Positions 43,221 through 54,630 of a stretch of DNA of 64,000 nucleotides are shown here, piece by piece. Within the stretch, counting starts at the first letter, position 1. Every line of letters begins with the position of its first letter. The position numbers and the translations under genes were made by a program. Origin of the DNA: Hymenopellis radicata. Its lineage: Eukaryota > Basidiomycota > Agaricomycetes > Agaricales > Physalacriaceae. The stretch spans positions 140,878-204,877 of the forward strand of contig JADNRX010000054.1 in the NCBI GenBank assembly GCA_015501595.1, given 5' to 3'. The notes under the pieces were generated by a model. The model was given only the letters and a program-made list of their open reading frames with translations, was not told the origin of the DNA and made no database searches.

Positions 43221-43501
43221 CACTGCATGAAGAGCTCAGATTTTTCAGTAAGAAAAGTAGTTAAAAAACCTTTTGATTTTTAACTAGTTTTTTAAATTAA
43301 AAACTTCTTAAATATAATTAAAATATTTTTATGCAAAATTCACTTTTCTTGAATTTTTCTTAAAATTATCTTAATTTCCTCAAACTTCTGTAAATTTTTA
43401 AAAAATATATTTAATGAGGTTTTAGCTTAAAAAACCAGTTAAAAATCAAAAGGTTTTTAAACTATATTTTTCACTTAAAAATCTGAGCTCTTCATGCAGT
43501 G
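43221..43501. mobile_element. Palindromic MITE, 281 bp, CACTG ends
   Basis: Terminal inverted repeats CACTGCATGAAGAGCTCAGA ... TCTGAGCTCTTCATGCAGTG, at least 25 bp, continue as an imperfect palindrome through very AT-rich sequence. Flanked by AAG at 43218-43220 and 43502-43504. The CACTG ends and 3-bp target duplication fit a CACTA/EnSpm-type non-autonomous element (inference). Non-coding. Confidence 0.85.
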
Positions 43502-43713
43502 AAGGGCAGTCTAATAAAGAATGAACTTTACATACTTATCAGCACGAGATGTCTCTAGATCCGCTCATCTGCAGCTAATTTTGTCTAGCGAGCGTCTAGG
43601 TATTCAGTGACTCGGGCCAGACGGCGATCTCAGCTTTGTGTGGCCAGTTTACACAATGCTAGCCGAGTCGGTTAATAAGTGATCCAGAGGGAACCGACAC
43701 TGCAGCTTCTGTT

Positions 43714-45198
43714 ATGGCGTCGACCGATGTACCGGAACTAGCGCCCATGTAAGTTATGGTATTCTTTCTTGAACCGACATTGACTTGAAATGCAAGGGCT
43801 GCGCCATTGGTAAAATGATTTCTTTCGTTGTGCCCCCAATAGCTCATGTCTTGAACCTCGTAGCTTGCTGGATTTCTTGGAAACTGCGTCCTATTCGGAG
43901 TTTTCGTCAACCAACTTTGTAAGTCGTGCCCTGACGGTTGTTCTCCCTCACCTCATCTTCAGACTGGTACTATATGACCTTCCCTAAGGACAGTTTCAGG
44001 CTCAAAGTACTTGTCGCCGTCATTGGAATTCTTCAATCCGCACAAAGTTCCATGGTTTGCTACGACGCTTTGGAAGGTTTTGCTATCAACTTTGGTAGTT
44101 TCTCTGCACTCGACAGCGTCCATATGGCGTGGTTCGACATACCCTTTCTTACCTCAATTAGTAAGGAAATCATCCGAGGACCTTTCCCCACTTACCAGTC
44201 GCTTCAGTTGCACTCATAGTACAATCCTTTTTCGCATGGAGAATCTACAAACTGTCCGAGAATTGGATTCTTGTTGCTGTCGTCGAGGTCGTAAGTTCTT
44301 CTCCCTTCCTAGCATCTACCTCAATACTTGCACCGGTTTTCTCAGATTGCCTTGCTTCAATGTGGCGCAGGTGTCGCCGGAGGACTTATCATCCAGACGT
44401 TCGGGGTATATTCCCGCATTCCTCTTTCGACAGGAGCCTCAGACTCAGTGAGCCGCATCAACCTAATCATCGACTTCCTTTCATAGGCTGTAGATTCAGG
44501 TCTGGCTGGCAGCCAGCGCTGCGTGCGATATTTTCATTGCTATCGTCATGGTTTATCTCGTAACAGCTCCTCTATTTCTTCTTTGGCCTATCTTCTTACT
44601 CTTAAGTAGCTTATACGCACGCCGATACGCTTTCGTCGAACCAAGGTTCTGGTCTCCAAGTTGGTCAGACTGACTATCGAAACTGGAACGATTACAGGTA
44701 TGTACATTGCTCGAACTGGTTCATCCTAGATTGAACGACCATCCCTGTAGCGATCTGTGCCCTCGTCATCCTCATCCTGTTCTCAACCGTCGGCGGCAGC
44801 TACTACGCTTGCTTTGGCGCCTTAGTCGCCGTCCTGTATTCCAACGTCGCCCTAGCTGTCCTAAATAGCCGAATCCGGATTGTAGGAGGTCGAGACGAAA
44901 CTGACCAGATCGTAGTATCGACAACACACTTGTTCACAGATCGTTCTCAGGGACTCAGTTGGCAAGACACCAGTCCTCCGGTGTTCGAAGTAAACGTAAG
45001 TCGCACTGTGGAAACGCATTTGGACGGCGGCGGCGGAAAGAACACGGACCAATGGGATGAGAATGCGATACCCCTACAACAAATGGCAGCTAGTGTAAGT
45101 CTCTTCCCACGTCGGCGGGATTTGACTCATGCATATCGAAGGATATCGATCGAGAACAACCGTTTACGCCACAACAGAAAGTCGACTCGGATGTGTAA
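43714..45198 (+). CDS. DUF6534 multi-pass membrane protein, tandem copy 1
   Basis: Basidiomycete family of unknown function with about seven helices. Exons read: LAGFLGNCVLFGVFVNQL (after the acceptor at about 43864), YWYYMTFPKDSFRLKVL with AVIGILQSAQSSMVCYDAL, IALIVQSFFAWRIYKLSENW, IALLQCGAGVAGGLIIQTFG, IQVWLAASAACDIFIAIVMV, and LIRTPIRFRRTKVLVSKLVR with LTIETGTITAICALVILIL. The signature end reads YSNVALAVLNSRIRI. A last intron at 45095-45141 gives a short acidic tail DIDREQPFTPQQKVD and the TAA at 45196-45198. Introns are 40-110 bp. The start exon (MASTDVPELAP, 43714) is uncertain because its donor phase does not fit cleanly. The tandem paralogue follows 0.8 kb downstream. Confidence 0.75.
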
Positions 45199-45235
45199 AC
45201 TAATATACTGTAGACTTTCAATCAATTCGTCGGTC

Positions 45236-45420
45236 CATGTGACCTGTGACCGCTCTGACGAAATTTTCGTTTCGTCGACTTACCATATATGGTAATTGCC
45301 GCCGCGGCGGAGCTGCGGCGGGAGGCTGGCGGGGGCCCCGCCGGGGACTTTTTCTCAATTTTCGCTGTGACCCTTGTGACTTTTCGTCGATTTCGGATCC
45401 TCTGTGACCCGTGACCGACG
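45236..45420. repeat. GC-rich hairpin patch bounded by GTGACC words
   Basis: TGTGACCTGTGACCGCTCTG with GACGAA at the left and TGTGACCCGTGACC with GACGAA at the right enclose the palindromes CCATATATGG, GCCGCCGCGGCGG and GGCGGGGGCCCCGCC. Base composition is strikingly different from the flanks. Nature unknown. Confidence 0.45.
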
Positions 45421-45963
45421 AATTGAATTAAAGTGTACAGTATACCGAATACCAAAGCGCTTCCTGAGCATGTCTGACCTTCAGTGCTGTACGCTGCCTT
45501 GGCTTGCAGTTTCATGTCACGCTTTGATTAGCGACCGAAGTCATGATGCCTTCTCATTCGCGGCCCGCCGTCATAACACCATCGTCGAACAACGTCGCCA
45601 GTCGCCTACTACTAGTAACATAATGCAATAGAGGTGCCACTCAGTTCACACCCGTAAGGTGATCAAACGTCTCTTGTTTCACGACATATCCAGTCGCCAT
45701 ATTATGAGTAGGGGTCCCTAACTCCGAGTCCAGTGCGTTGCAACTCACATGTGTTTGGTCCCCAACTGGCAACTGCCTTGTTCTCTTTTGACACTTTAAC
45801 AGACTCCTCCTTGCGCAAATCCTCCTCCCGGTATCACTTTGTGGATCCGGTTCCCTCGCCCACGTTGTGCGCTTCGCACGTTACTCCCACAGGTGTTCGA
45901 ACCTGATCGAGGAGCTATAACAAAATACTTCGCATGTAGGTCCAACAGTACCGCGTCGTTTTC

Positions 45964-47396
45964 ATGCCTTCTTCCTCTAATGACACGTCAGGCCTCTCCC
46001 AAGTGTAAGTCGTGGTCTTACCAGAACCATTTTAGACTCATGAATGCGCTATTAGTGCGACGCCATTGGTGAGGATTATCCTCTACCTACCATCATCACC
46101 TTTTGACCGGATGTCGCGCAGCTCATAGGCTTCCTCGGGAACTGTGTTCTATTCGGTATCATGGTCGACCAAATCTGTGAGTCCCTAGGCTCAAGCAGCT
46201 TCTATATCTCACTGTTCCATCGGGAGATTGGTACTACATGTCCTTTCCGAAGGATTCGGCATGCTCAAAGCCTTCGTCGCGGTCCTCACTCTACTCCAGA
46301 CGGCCCAGACCGGGATGATCTGCTACGATGCTTTAGCAGGGTACGCACTGGATTTCGGAAGCCCGGCGGCGCTCGACGATGTACATGTCGCGTGGCTTGA
46401 TATGCCCATTCTATCAGCTATAAGTGCGCGTTCCTTCAATTACGATCTCCCTCCTTCTGACGTGTGACCGTAGTCGCGTTCTTAGTTCAGTCATTCTTCG
46501 CATGGAGAATATACAGACTATCCCACAGCTGGCTCGCAGTCATTTCGGTTGAATTGGTACTCTATATCATCTTGGTCTTCACCTGCGTCAAGTCATTTGA
46601 AACGTCCTCCTTAGATCGCCCTCCTTCAATGTGGCGTAGGAATAGCAGGCGGAATTGACATCCTGTCCGTCAAAGCCTACTCCCTCCTTCCTCAATCCCG
46701 ATCTGCATCCCTCTTGGTAAAGCTTCCCATCCATTGGCTTCATTGCGATATTGACTTGAGCCTTGTGATCTGAGCAGATTCAAATCTGGCTAGCGACCAG
46801 CGCCGCGTGCGATATCCTAATCTCGGTTATCATGGTTCTCCTAGTAAAACAGCTTTGTCTTACACTTCAGCGCACTCTCTCATCTCTCTCTAGCTCCTCC
46901 GAGAACCCACCCTCTTCCGCAAGACCAAAGTCCTCGTGTCCAAACTTGTCAGATTGACGATCGAAACAGGTGCAATCACAGGTGAGCTACGACCTACTAT
47001 CCACTTCGTATGTGTAACTTACCTCTTCCTTCATTAGCCGTATGCGCCGTCATCGTCCTCATACTATTCACAACCGTCGGCGGCTCCTACTACGCCTCTT
47101 TGGGCGCACTAGTCCCAGCTTTATACTCCAACGTCGCGCTGGTCGTTCTCAACAGCCGAATACGAATCACCAGCGGACGGGGGGAATCTCAACATGTAGT
47201 CTCGAGCTCACCGGCGGCTGACGCAATCAGTCTACAGGACACCATGAGTCCTCCCGTGTTCGCCATAAACATGTCGCTAGACAGGCCAGAAAAGAATATG
47301 GTAGCATGGGACGATGATCCGCCAGCGCTGCCTCCGTTCAACTCTGAATTTGTGTGTCCTACCTTTTGGTTAAATAACCCCCTAACGCCGGTGTAG
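45964..47396 (+). pseudogene. DUF6534 multi-pass membrane protein, tandem copy 2, one frameshift
   Basis: Same exon order as copy 1: LIGFLGNCVLFGIMVDQI, YWYYMSFPKDS, then in another frame MLKAFVAVLTLLQTAQTGMI and CYDALAGYALDFGS, VAFLVQSFFAWRIYRLSHSW, IQIWLATSAACDILISVIMV, LVSKLVRLTIETGAITAVCA and YSNVALVVLNSRIRI. It ends PLTPV at the TAG at 47394-47396. Compared with copy 1 one base is missing in the SFPKDS exon near 46253-46262, so the literal frame leaves the family sequence there. The rest is well preserved, including splice sites. This is either a very recent loss or a sequence error. Confidence 0.7.
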
Positions 47397-47430
47397 GCCA
47401 TGCGTGCAGAGGATTCGAATCCTTTCTACG
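47386..47430 (+). other. tRNA-like 3 prime end motif
   Basis: GGTGTAG (47390-47396) can pair with CTACGCC (about 47427-47433). Between them is AGAGGATTCGAATCCTTT, which resembles a T arm and B box. No D arm or anticodon arm fits, so this is at most a tRNA fragment or chance. Confidence 0.2.
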
Positions 47431-47661
47431 CCACTCCGCCCAAGCTCGAGTAGATCAGCGTACGCCAATCTGTAATGAAACTTATGCATGTAGACTAGAG
47501 GTCTACAATCAATGAATATATAATACGAGAGCAACGTAGCAATACAAAGCAACGGGATTGAGAGCAAGTAAAATAGCAGTAAAGAACCAAGACAACAAAC
47601 ACATTATGACCAAAATAACAATGAAGAAAATCAAGCAAGATATATCTACGTCGCGCGAATC

Positions 47662-49056
47662 CTACTGCGGGCGCATCCTACGCCTCGGAAGGTTCTTCAC
47701 AGGGCGCGCCACGCGCTCCTCCGCAAGCGCAGGAGCCGGCGTCCACGTCGGCACCGCACGTGCCACAGAGAAGTTGAAGCCAAAGCCCGGAGCGCTGGCC
47801 GGTGTCTGAGGAGGGAACCCCTGCGGTGTAAATGTCGCGTTCGGACGAGGAGTGAACGTCAACGCCGGGGTAGCTGGCGTATGACGAGGAGCAAACCCTG
47901 GCGCAGGCCGAGGAGTAAACGCTCCCATAGGCGCAGACGCAAACGGATTAGGCGCGGCAATTGAACCCAAAGAGTTTGTCGCGGACGAGCTTGCCGAGCG
48001 CATCTCCGCGTCCTCCGGTTCGTCCTGGTGCCGAGCCGCCAACGTCTCCCAGCTCGAGATGCGAACTCCTTTCTTAGTCGTTCACACTCCTCACTCATCC
48101 TCCGTGCCTCAATCTGCAGGTCTTCCAATGCTTTCTTTGACTGGGTGGCCTCCCTCTGCAGCAGTTCGTTCTCCTTTACGAAAGACTTGTGTTGCTCTAG
48201 AACCTGGACACAGACATCAGACGCGCATTCAAATGAGAGAGTAATGACCGTTGGCTTACCTTGCTCTTCTCAACCTCGAAGTCTGCTCTTTCCTTGTGGA
48301 ACATTTCCACTGCCTGTGACACCATCAGCTGTGCATTCTAATTAAAGGACGAGAAACCAGCTTACCCTTTTCTTTTTTTCGAACTGTTCTTTCTCCCTCT
48401 CAAACGCGTCCTGTGCTTCACAAAGCGCATCATATGACGTCTTCGCAAGCGGCACCTTCAACTTGCCATCCTCTATATGCTGCAGATGCATCTTTAGATC
48501 CGCAATTCTTCCGTTGAGACGACGGATGGTCTCGTTCTTCCCGAAGAGTTCCTTGTCTCTGGCCGCGATAGTCGCGTCCTTTCCCACAATAACCGTATCC
48601 CGTTCAGCGATGGTCTTATCCCTCGCAGCGACAAGCTTTATCTTCTCCTGCACAACCTCCTTCAGCTCTGCGTAGACCTGCTCCGCCTCGAGACGACCAG
48701 CTTCTGTGGCCTTGAGCAGCTTAGCATAGACGAGCTGCTCAGCGAGCAGCCCGGCCATGCAGTTGTCCTTGTGCGCATGCTCCTTATTCGTCTCTTCGCG
48801 CAGCTTTACCAGGTCTTCCTGGAGGGCGATGACTTGAGCGAGAGAACGGCCAACGTCTCGGGCATGAACTGGGTAACGGTGTCGTTGGGAGTAGGGATGG
48901 GCTGTTGACTGGCGGGAGTGCCGAGGGTACAGGCGCGATGATGACGACGAAGCCTGAGACGCCTGAGGTGATGGATCTGTTGTGGATGCAGGTCCCTGTT
49001 GGTTTAAACGGAGCGAGCGATTCGCGGGATGACGAGCTAGGAAATGGGGAATACAT
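47662..49056 (-). CDS. Coiled-coil protein with Pro/Phe-rich C-terminal tail
   Basis: The middle is a long coiled coil: QVIALQEDLVKLREETNKEH, KEVVQEKIKLVAARDKTIAE with RDTVIVGKDATIAARDKELF, AQDAFEREKEQFEKKKR, MVSQAVEMFHKERADFEVEK, VLEQHKSFVKENELLQREAT and ARRMSEECERLRKEF. Two introns lie at about 48355-48320 and 48260-48210. The C-terminal 120 residues are low-complexity with FTPRPAP/FTPRPNATF repeats and GFGFNFSVAR, ending RRRMRPQ. The N-terminus (MYSPFPSSSSRESLAPFK, ATG 49056; PIPTPNDTVTQFMPETLA) and the coiled coil lie in different frames near 48855, from a one-base indel or an unseen intron. A structural or scaffold role is likely, family not recognised. Confidence 0.6.
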
Positions 49057-49111
49057 CGAAGCTATTTGCGTCGATGACGCTGGCGTCCACTACACAGAAA
49101 CATTAGAATAA

Positions 49112-51884
49112 ATCACAATGAAACGCGGCACAGGCGTACCCCATGAGGTTGGCCAACTGGGTCGGTAGATAAATGAAGGGGTCGTAAAGACTAGCTATTG
49201 TTCAGCACGAAGACAACCACGTTGGTACAGAAGACGCACCGATGTATGAGGAGAGCCTCGTATGTTCGGGGAAATGGTGTGCTTGTCGCTCTTGTTTCGG
49301 TAGCTCATGCGAGACAAAATATTCGAGAGAACCCACGAACAATATCTCGGCTTTGTGGGCGTTCGCGTGGTTCTAGTGCACCGTGCTGCAGGCATTGTAT
49401 GTCTAAACGAACGTTATTAGTGTCGTGCAGCATAAAGCAGGTGGAAAGACGATTCGCACATAGTATTTCTGAGTTAAATTTGAGTAAGGCAGTAGGTGGA
49501 TGGTGGTAGATTGGAGAGAGAGATTGTTTGGCCGTCACTTAGGCCACCCGCGCTTGTGGTCACGTTATCTGCAAACCTATTGTTCTTTTCATTGTTCTGG
49601 GCAAAGCACCCCAAAAAGGTTCAACAGGGGGCTGATCAAAGTGTATGGGACCACGCAGACGCGGAGGTAGAACTCGCAGATTTCGCGGTTTACAACCAAC
49701 GTCGTGGTTGGCTGCTGACTAGAAGTGTGGCGGATTTGGGAAGTGACATTTACGATGACAAATCATGACCGTGACAGCAATGCTGCAAAACGCTGCTCCT
49801 GTTGAACACCATATATGATAGACGGTCGTTGGGGAAAATGGGCGGTACACCACAGTTCAGCGCTCCCGACGCTAGCCTCGGTCGTGCGCAGTCAATCATC
49901 CTGCCCCTCATCGTGCGCCGCGTGCTGATGTACGGTATAAAGCTGCGTGCGACGCTGGCGACAGGTTCTCGGGGCTGTACACGCAACCGTGGTGCATGCA
50001 GACCCTCGTTCGGGTGAAGGCTCCTCAACCGCGCCGCCGACCTAGGCACATCATCCGAAAGAAGAGCTAATGGATTGTGCCGTCAATACCTAAATGTAAC
50101 AAGTTAACTAAAGTCCCGAAGAGGGAACCAAGCGCTCACCAATTAACGAAAGATGCGACGCGCATAGACGACGATTATACCCCATGGGCGCTGAAGAAGC
50201 ATTCCAATGCTCCCCCATTTTCTCGTTGCGCATCCTATCCACTCGGTATTTCTGGCGGACACCGGTAAGGACGAATGAGTGTCTGCAGGGCGTCCCGCTA
50301 TCGGCAGGAAGTCCTTATTCTATCGACCTGGACAACGGACAGTTTAGGAAGGATGCAAAGGGCGGATCGTCTTTAGACTATCCAGCATGGCGATGCGGCT
50401 TTGAAACAAGCGATTGCCCATGATTGATGAGCATGTTACAGCGCATACTGTATCTGTATCGTCTTGACGCTATACGGGTAGGAGGATGAGAAGGGTTCCG
50501 TTGAGAGAGATAGAGGGGACAGTACCGAATGATAATACAAGTATACATTCGAGACAAAGGAGAACGAACTGCAAGGCTATAGTGTGGCGATCTCGGTCTA
50601 CATTATGAGGCGATTTGGTTGTTTTCCGAGGTAAGGGGAGGAGTGAATTCAACTCCAAGGTCGTAGTAAGGGCGAATTAAAGGACGACCAAGGTCTCGAT
50701 GATACACCATATTTTATGGTACTCCCTTCTTGATAGTGAGCGCACGCATATACGAATGAAAATGTCGACGTACCGTGTAACCTGTACCAGTCCCATTTAC
50801 AGCGGCGATGGCGGGAGCAGCGGAGGGGAATCGGCACACTTGATGGCGTGTGGTGCGGAGGCGGGACGATATGCGAAAGAGGAAGGAAGGCAGCTTCAGT
50901 GGACGGTCTAGTCTGTTCGTGTCCATATATGCGTCCATTCGCGTGGGTGTATACTGAGAAGTGGTGCTGCTGAAAAGCACTACTGGTATTGGCACTGGCA
51001 TAACCGCATGTACTGGCGAGCGCGTCCGCTTCGACGTGTTATTTCGATTTCCGCTTCCCGTTAAACCCAGTCATGGTCTATGCTCCGCGTTCGATCCTTA
51101 GCAGTCAGCCTGCAAGAAACCACCCGGACGAAGTATTGACAATTGTGGTGGCCCTTGGGCCAGCGGAACGCGTATGGTCGCGTTAGTGTGGATCGTGCGG
51201 TGAAGTACATGAGCTGGCACGATGAAAATGGGATAGAACGGTACAAGAGGCGATCAAGACATCGAATACATTGACGCGGAACAATGTGCAAGTGAACAAT
51301 ACTGAGCAGGTGAAAAGGACTGATATAAGCGCGCCGACACTAATAGCAGAGCATTAGGGATACGCACATTATATACCGTACAGCGCACTTTAGGCACGTC
51401 TGGATTCAGCGAGAACGTAAATCTCCATGTTTCGTGGCGGTTCCTGTCAGCGGTCGCGTCGTCGTCGTCGCGTTAACGACAACGAGCAGGAAGGCGGGAG
51501 GAAGGAAGAGATGCGTGTAACGCAACGCTGACCAATTTGTGACCAGGCAAATTAACACGCGAATGCTGGTCGAAATGATATTTGGCTTAAGCTTCTGTTA
51601 AGATCTGGCGCCAGGCAGTACAGGTACTGTTTTAACCCACATTCAACGGCTCCGCACACCTTGGCTGTCAATGAATTCATACGCGTACGTTCAATTGATG
51701 TTTCTTATCAACACGCATCCTAAGTATACAGTCGTATTCCGTCATTCCATCGCTTAACGCGCGTCAACCATGATCATCGCATGTTCCACACCATGAAAAG
51801 TTCTTCCATCATATTCCAAACGTTACTTGAATTAAACGTGTTCCATAAATAAGTGATAAATTATCGTCGCCAGCTAGACAGTAT
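49112..51884. other. No recognisable gene
   Basis: Short overlapping frames on both strands (for example 49496-49768, 49802-50017, 50184-50423 plus; 50714-51001 and 51061-51291 minus) show no family pattern. Intron-like sites occur, so small unrecognised genes cannot be excluded. Confidence 0.35.
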
Positions 51885-53392
51885 TCACGCGAACGCTTCA
51901 CCCATACGTCTTCTGCATGACATCTTCATAGCAGGCAGACCCTTTTCCATCTCCTCAATCAATTCCAACACATCGCTCGCGCACCCGAAGGACAACGAGA
52001 ACCCGGCGCCGCCTTGTCCGTAGGAGTGCACAATGCGGCTACTGGACCTGTCGCTGCGTGGGCGAAGTTCGCGTTCGACGCGTACATTAGAGCCACGGAA
52101 CGGACGAAGGCCTTGCACTAAGGGCGTGTCGGGGTCATATTCTGCGTGCTCTAAGCCGGGAACAAAGTTGTTGCAGCGCTGACGCATGCGAATAATCTCG
52201 GGCTGTCGAGTGTGAGGTCGAGTTCATATTTATGAGGCTGAGCTAATCCTGAAGAGAGTATGATCGGCTTTGATCTGGAACAACAAAGCGCACTGTTAAC
52301 GCTACCTCCAAGGATCAGAGTGTTATCGTTGCGTGGGAACGATGAAGACAATATCTTCGTCCTCTCCTCGAGTGTCATCGTGAGTGACAGCCAATGCTTC
52401 CGTCACTTTCGGGAACTTGGTGCCGTCATTGACGACTCGGATGAGCGCGCCGCGAAGTGGGTAGACAGAATCGTCGCCAGCGAGTTCAAGGCCGGCCAAG
52501 CCAGTCGCGTTGACAATGGCGTCAGCGCCGTACTCGGCGAGTAGCTCTTCCTCCTGGTCGAGAAGATCGCCATTGATGCGTCGCGTCTCCATAACCGCGC
52601 CTTTGCAGACGAGAACAAAGCGAAGCCAGTGCATGTAAGCATCTGTATCGATGACTGGAGCAAGGTGTTGATAGGCGTCGACAACGCCAGCCTTCTGGTT
52701 GACTTCGTGTTCGTGTACGATGTTGGCATCGCGTCTGACGCCCTTGATCTGGCATCCTGATCAGTATCGCTGCTTTCACAGAAAGAGGTAAAAATGCATA
52801 CATCTTTCTGCGCCATGATCTCTTCGAACTTGTCAAGCTGGCCGCGGTCAGGCATGTCTTCCATCTTCTGGTCGAAGAAAAAGTTTGGCCATGCGCATCT
52901 GCACGCCGTGATCGAGGTAGTCGTCGCGAGGCATGATCTCCTGGAGTTTATCGAAAGCGCGGTAGGCGGTCATGCACCAGCGTTTCGAGTTGTGAAGGGA
53001 GATGACCTGCGATTAAAGGTAAGAACACAAACGAATCATGAAGAAGTTATGTACATCAGTGTGCTTTCCACAGACAGCTGGTGGAAATTCCCAAAGTGCA
53101 CCAGCAATCTGAGATGTAATTCGGTTTTTGGGATCTGCCCAACGCTCGGCGACGATCGTAACATCGTAGCCGGCATCCAAAAGTGCCCAGGCAGTCTAGT
53201 CAGCTTGTTAGTCAAGTCGCTAGGAATAGTAAAGCATTGAGCACTGACTGTGAAGCCAGTAACACCGCCGCCGACAACCAGGATACGCTTCTTCGGCGTA
53301 TCTGGAGAAGGCATAGTAGGTCGACCTTGGCGGATGGCGAGTTCGTCGCCAACACGGGTCAAGAAGAAGTCGGGGGCAGAGGAAAGAGACAT
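51885..53392 (-). pseudogene. D-amino-acid oxidase-like copy C, two +1 frameshifts
   Basis: Paralogue of copies A and B with the same five exons. ATG at 53392, RILVVGGGVTGFT before the first intron, TAWALLDAGYDVTIVAERW, ITSQIAGALWEFPPAVCGKH, SKRWCMTAYRAFDKLQEIM, YMHWLRFVLVCKGAVMETRR, YPLRGALIRVVND, and the last exon IVHSYGQGGAGFSLSFG ending GEAFA. Compared with copy B there is one extra base in the MAN-FFFDQK word (about 52876-52886) and one in IVP-RND (about 52331-52338). The literal frame breaks at each. The promoter shares GTATATAACATGGA (minus 53477-53464) with copy B, so promoter and gene were duplicated together. Confidence 0.82.
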
Positions 53393-54630
53393 GATGTATA
53401 TGCAAAGAAGTCTGAGAGACTATGTGTCGACGGCAGAAGTTGATGTCCATCGTCCTGGATGGATCCATGTTATATACAAATCGTAGAGAGCGCACACGCC
53501 GATTTCAAGTCGTTTTCCGCGGCACCCTACCAAACGCGCAAATCTCCCGGTCACGACCACTGACAGCGCGGAGGTGGACGACCCCAGGTTCACCTCGATG
53601 AAAGATAACATCCGCCTCGGACCGAAGGCTGCCAGCTCGTACTGACTAGCAGTAGAGGTTTTCGGCGGATTGTGGGAATGAAGACTTGCCCGCAGACATG
53701 CTCAATTCTGAATTTCGGTGAGCAGGAGTTGCAAGAAGCAGTAGTAGAAGGAGATGCACTTGCGGATTATCGTTGAGACGCATCGGAATGCAGAGCAGTC
53801 TCCGCAGGTGACCGCACGACGAAGCACATCATCCAGACCCTACCGAGGACACTCGTGCAATTAACGCACGGAAGACATCAATGTAAGGTCGAGTTTTCAC
53901 GTTTAGTCTGGACCATTGGGAATATCCTGCGACGACATCGGGATAAGGCTGATGAATTTCCGAATTGATGAAAAGAAAAACCCTTGGTTATGTAGTTGGC
54001 ACGGAACGAGCTGGAAGATAGCTTGGACAAAGTAAAGCGCTGAAGGCCATTTCGTCCAAGGACCTTCAACTCTCCTCAACAGAGATAGTCGTATGACGCT
54101 CGTGCCGTTTACTTCGCCGGAACGCGAGGTAACGAGCTGAATCTTGATGCGCAAGCCCAGATCCATGGCTATAATTGATGTGCATCGTAGATTAGATCGC
54201 CTCGGAATGCGAACCCAAGACGCGAATCCGCCGAGTTCGACGAAGATGGAAAGGGTGCGGGTGATCCGACGACTAGGCCAGTCTGTAAGATGTGTCGGCG
54301 TGTCAGTTTGTGTGATTATTAACAATTTCATACGTGTTCGAGTTCCAAAGTGTCTGTTACTGGACCAAGCCAAGGCCCGGCGTAGGCCGAGAGTCACTAA
54401 GCACGGGAGCCTTTTGAGTGTACGATTGTAGCATTTTGTGACCTGTAAAAAATGATGATGGTTGAGAGCAAGTTTCGGATCCGGTCGGGTCGCGGGCCGG
54501 GATGTATGGGCTCTCCTCTCGCGCAGTCATGGATGCGTGCAGATGTTCTTACTATTGATGTCTACTAACTACAGCTTGAAACTTGGAAAATATTAATAAT
54601 TATTCGTATGACCGTATCACTCAGATCCTT
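53393..54630. other. No supported gene
   Basis: TATATAA-like core promoter of oxidase copy C lies at 53469-53477. A 164-codon minus frame at 53903-54397 (with DWPSRRITRTLSIFVELGGF) is not recognised and has no start context or paralogue. Confidence 0.35.

Noticed and set aside
47386..47440. Possible tRNA gene with a T-arm-like GGATTCGAATCC and acceptor-like CTACGCC
   Set aside because: Only about 45 bases lie between the pairing acceptor halves. There is no room for D and anticodon arms and the T stem has mismatches. It overlaps the end of a coding region.
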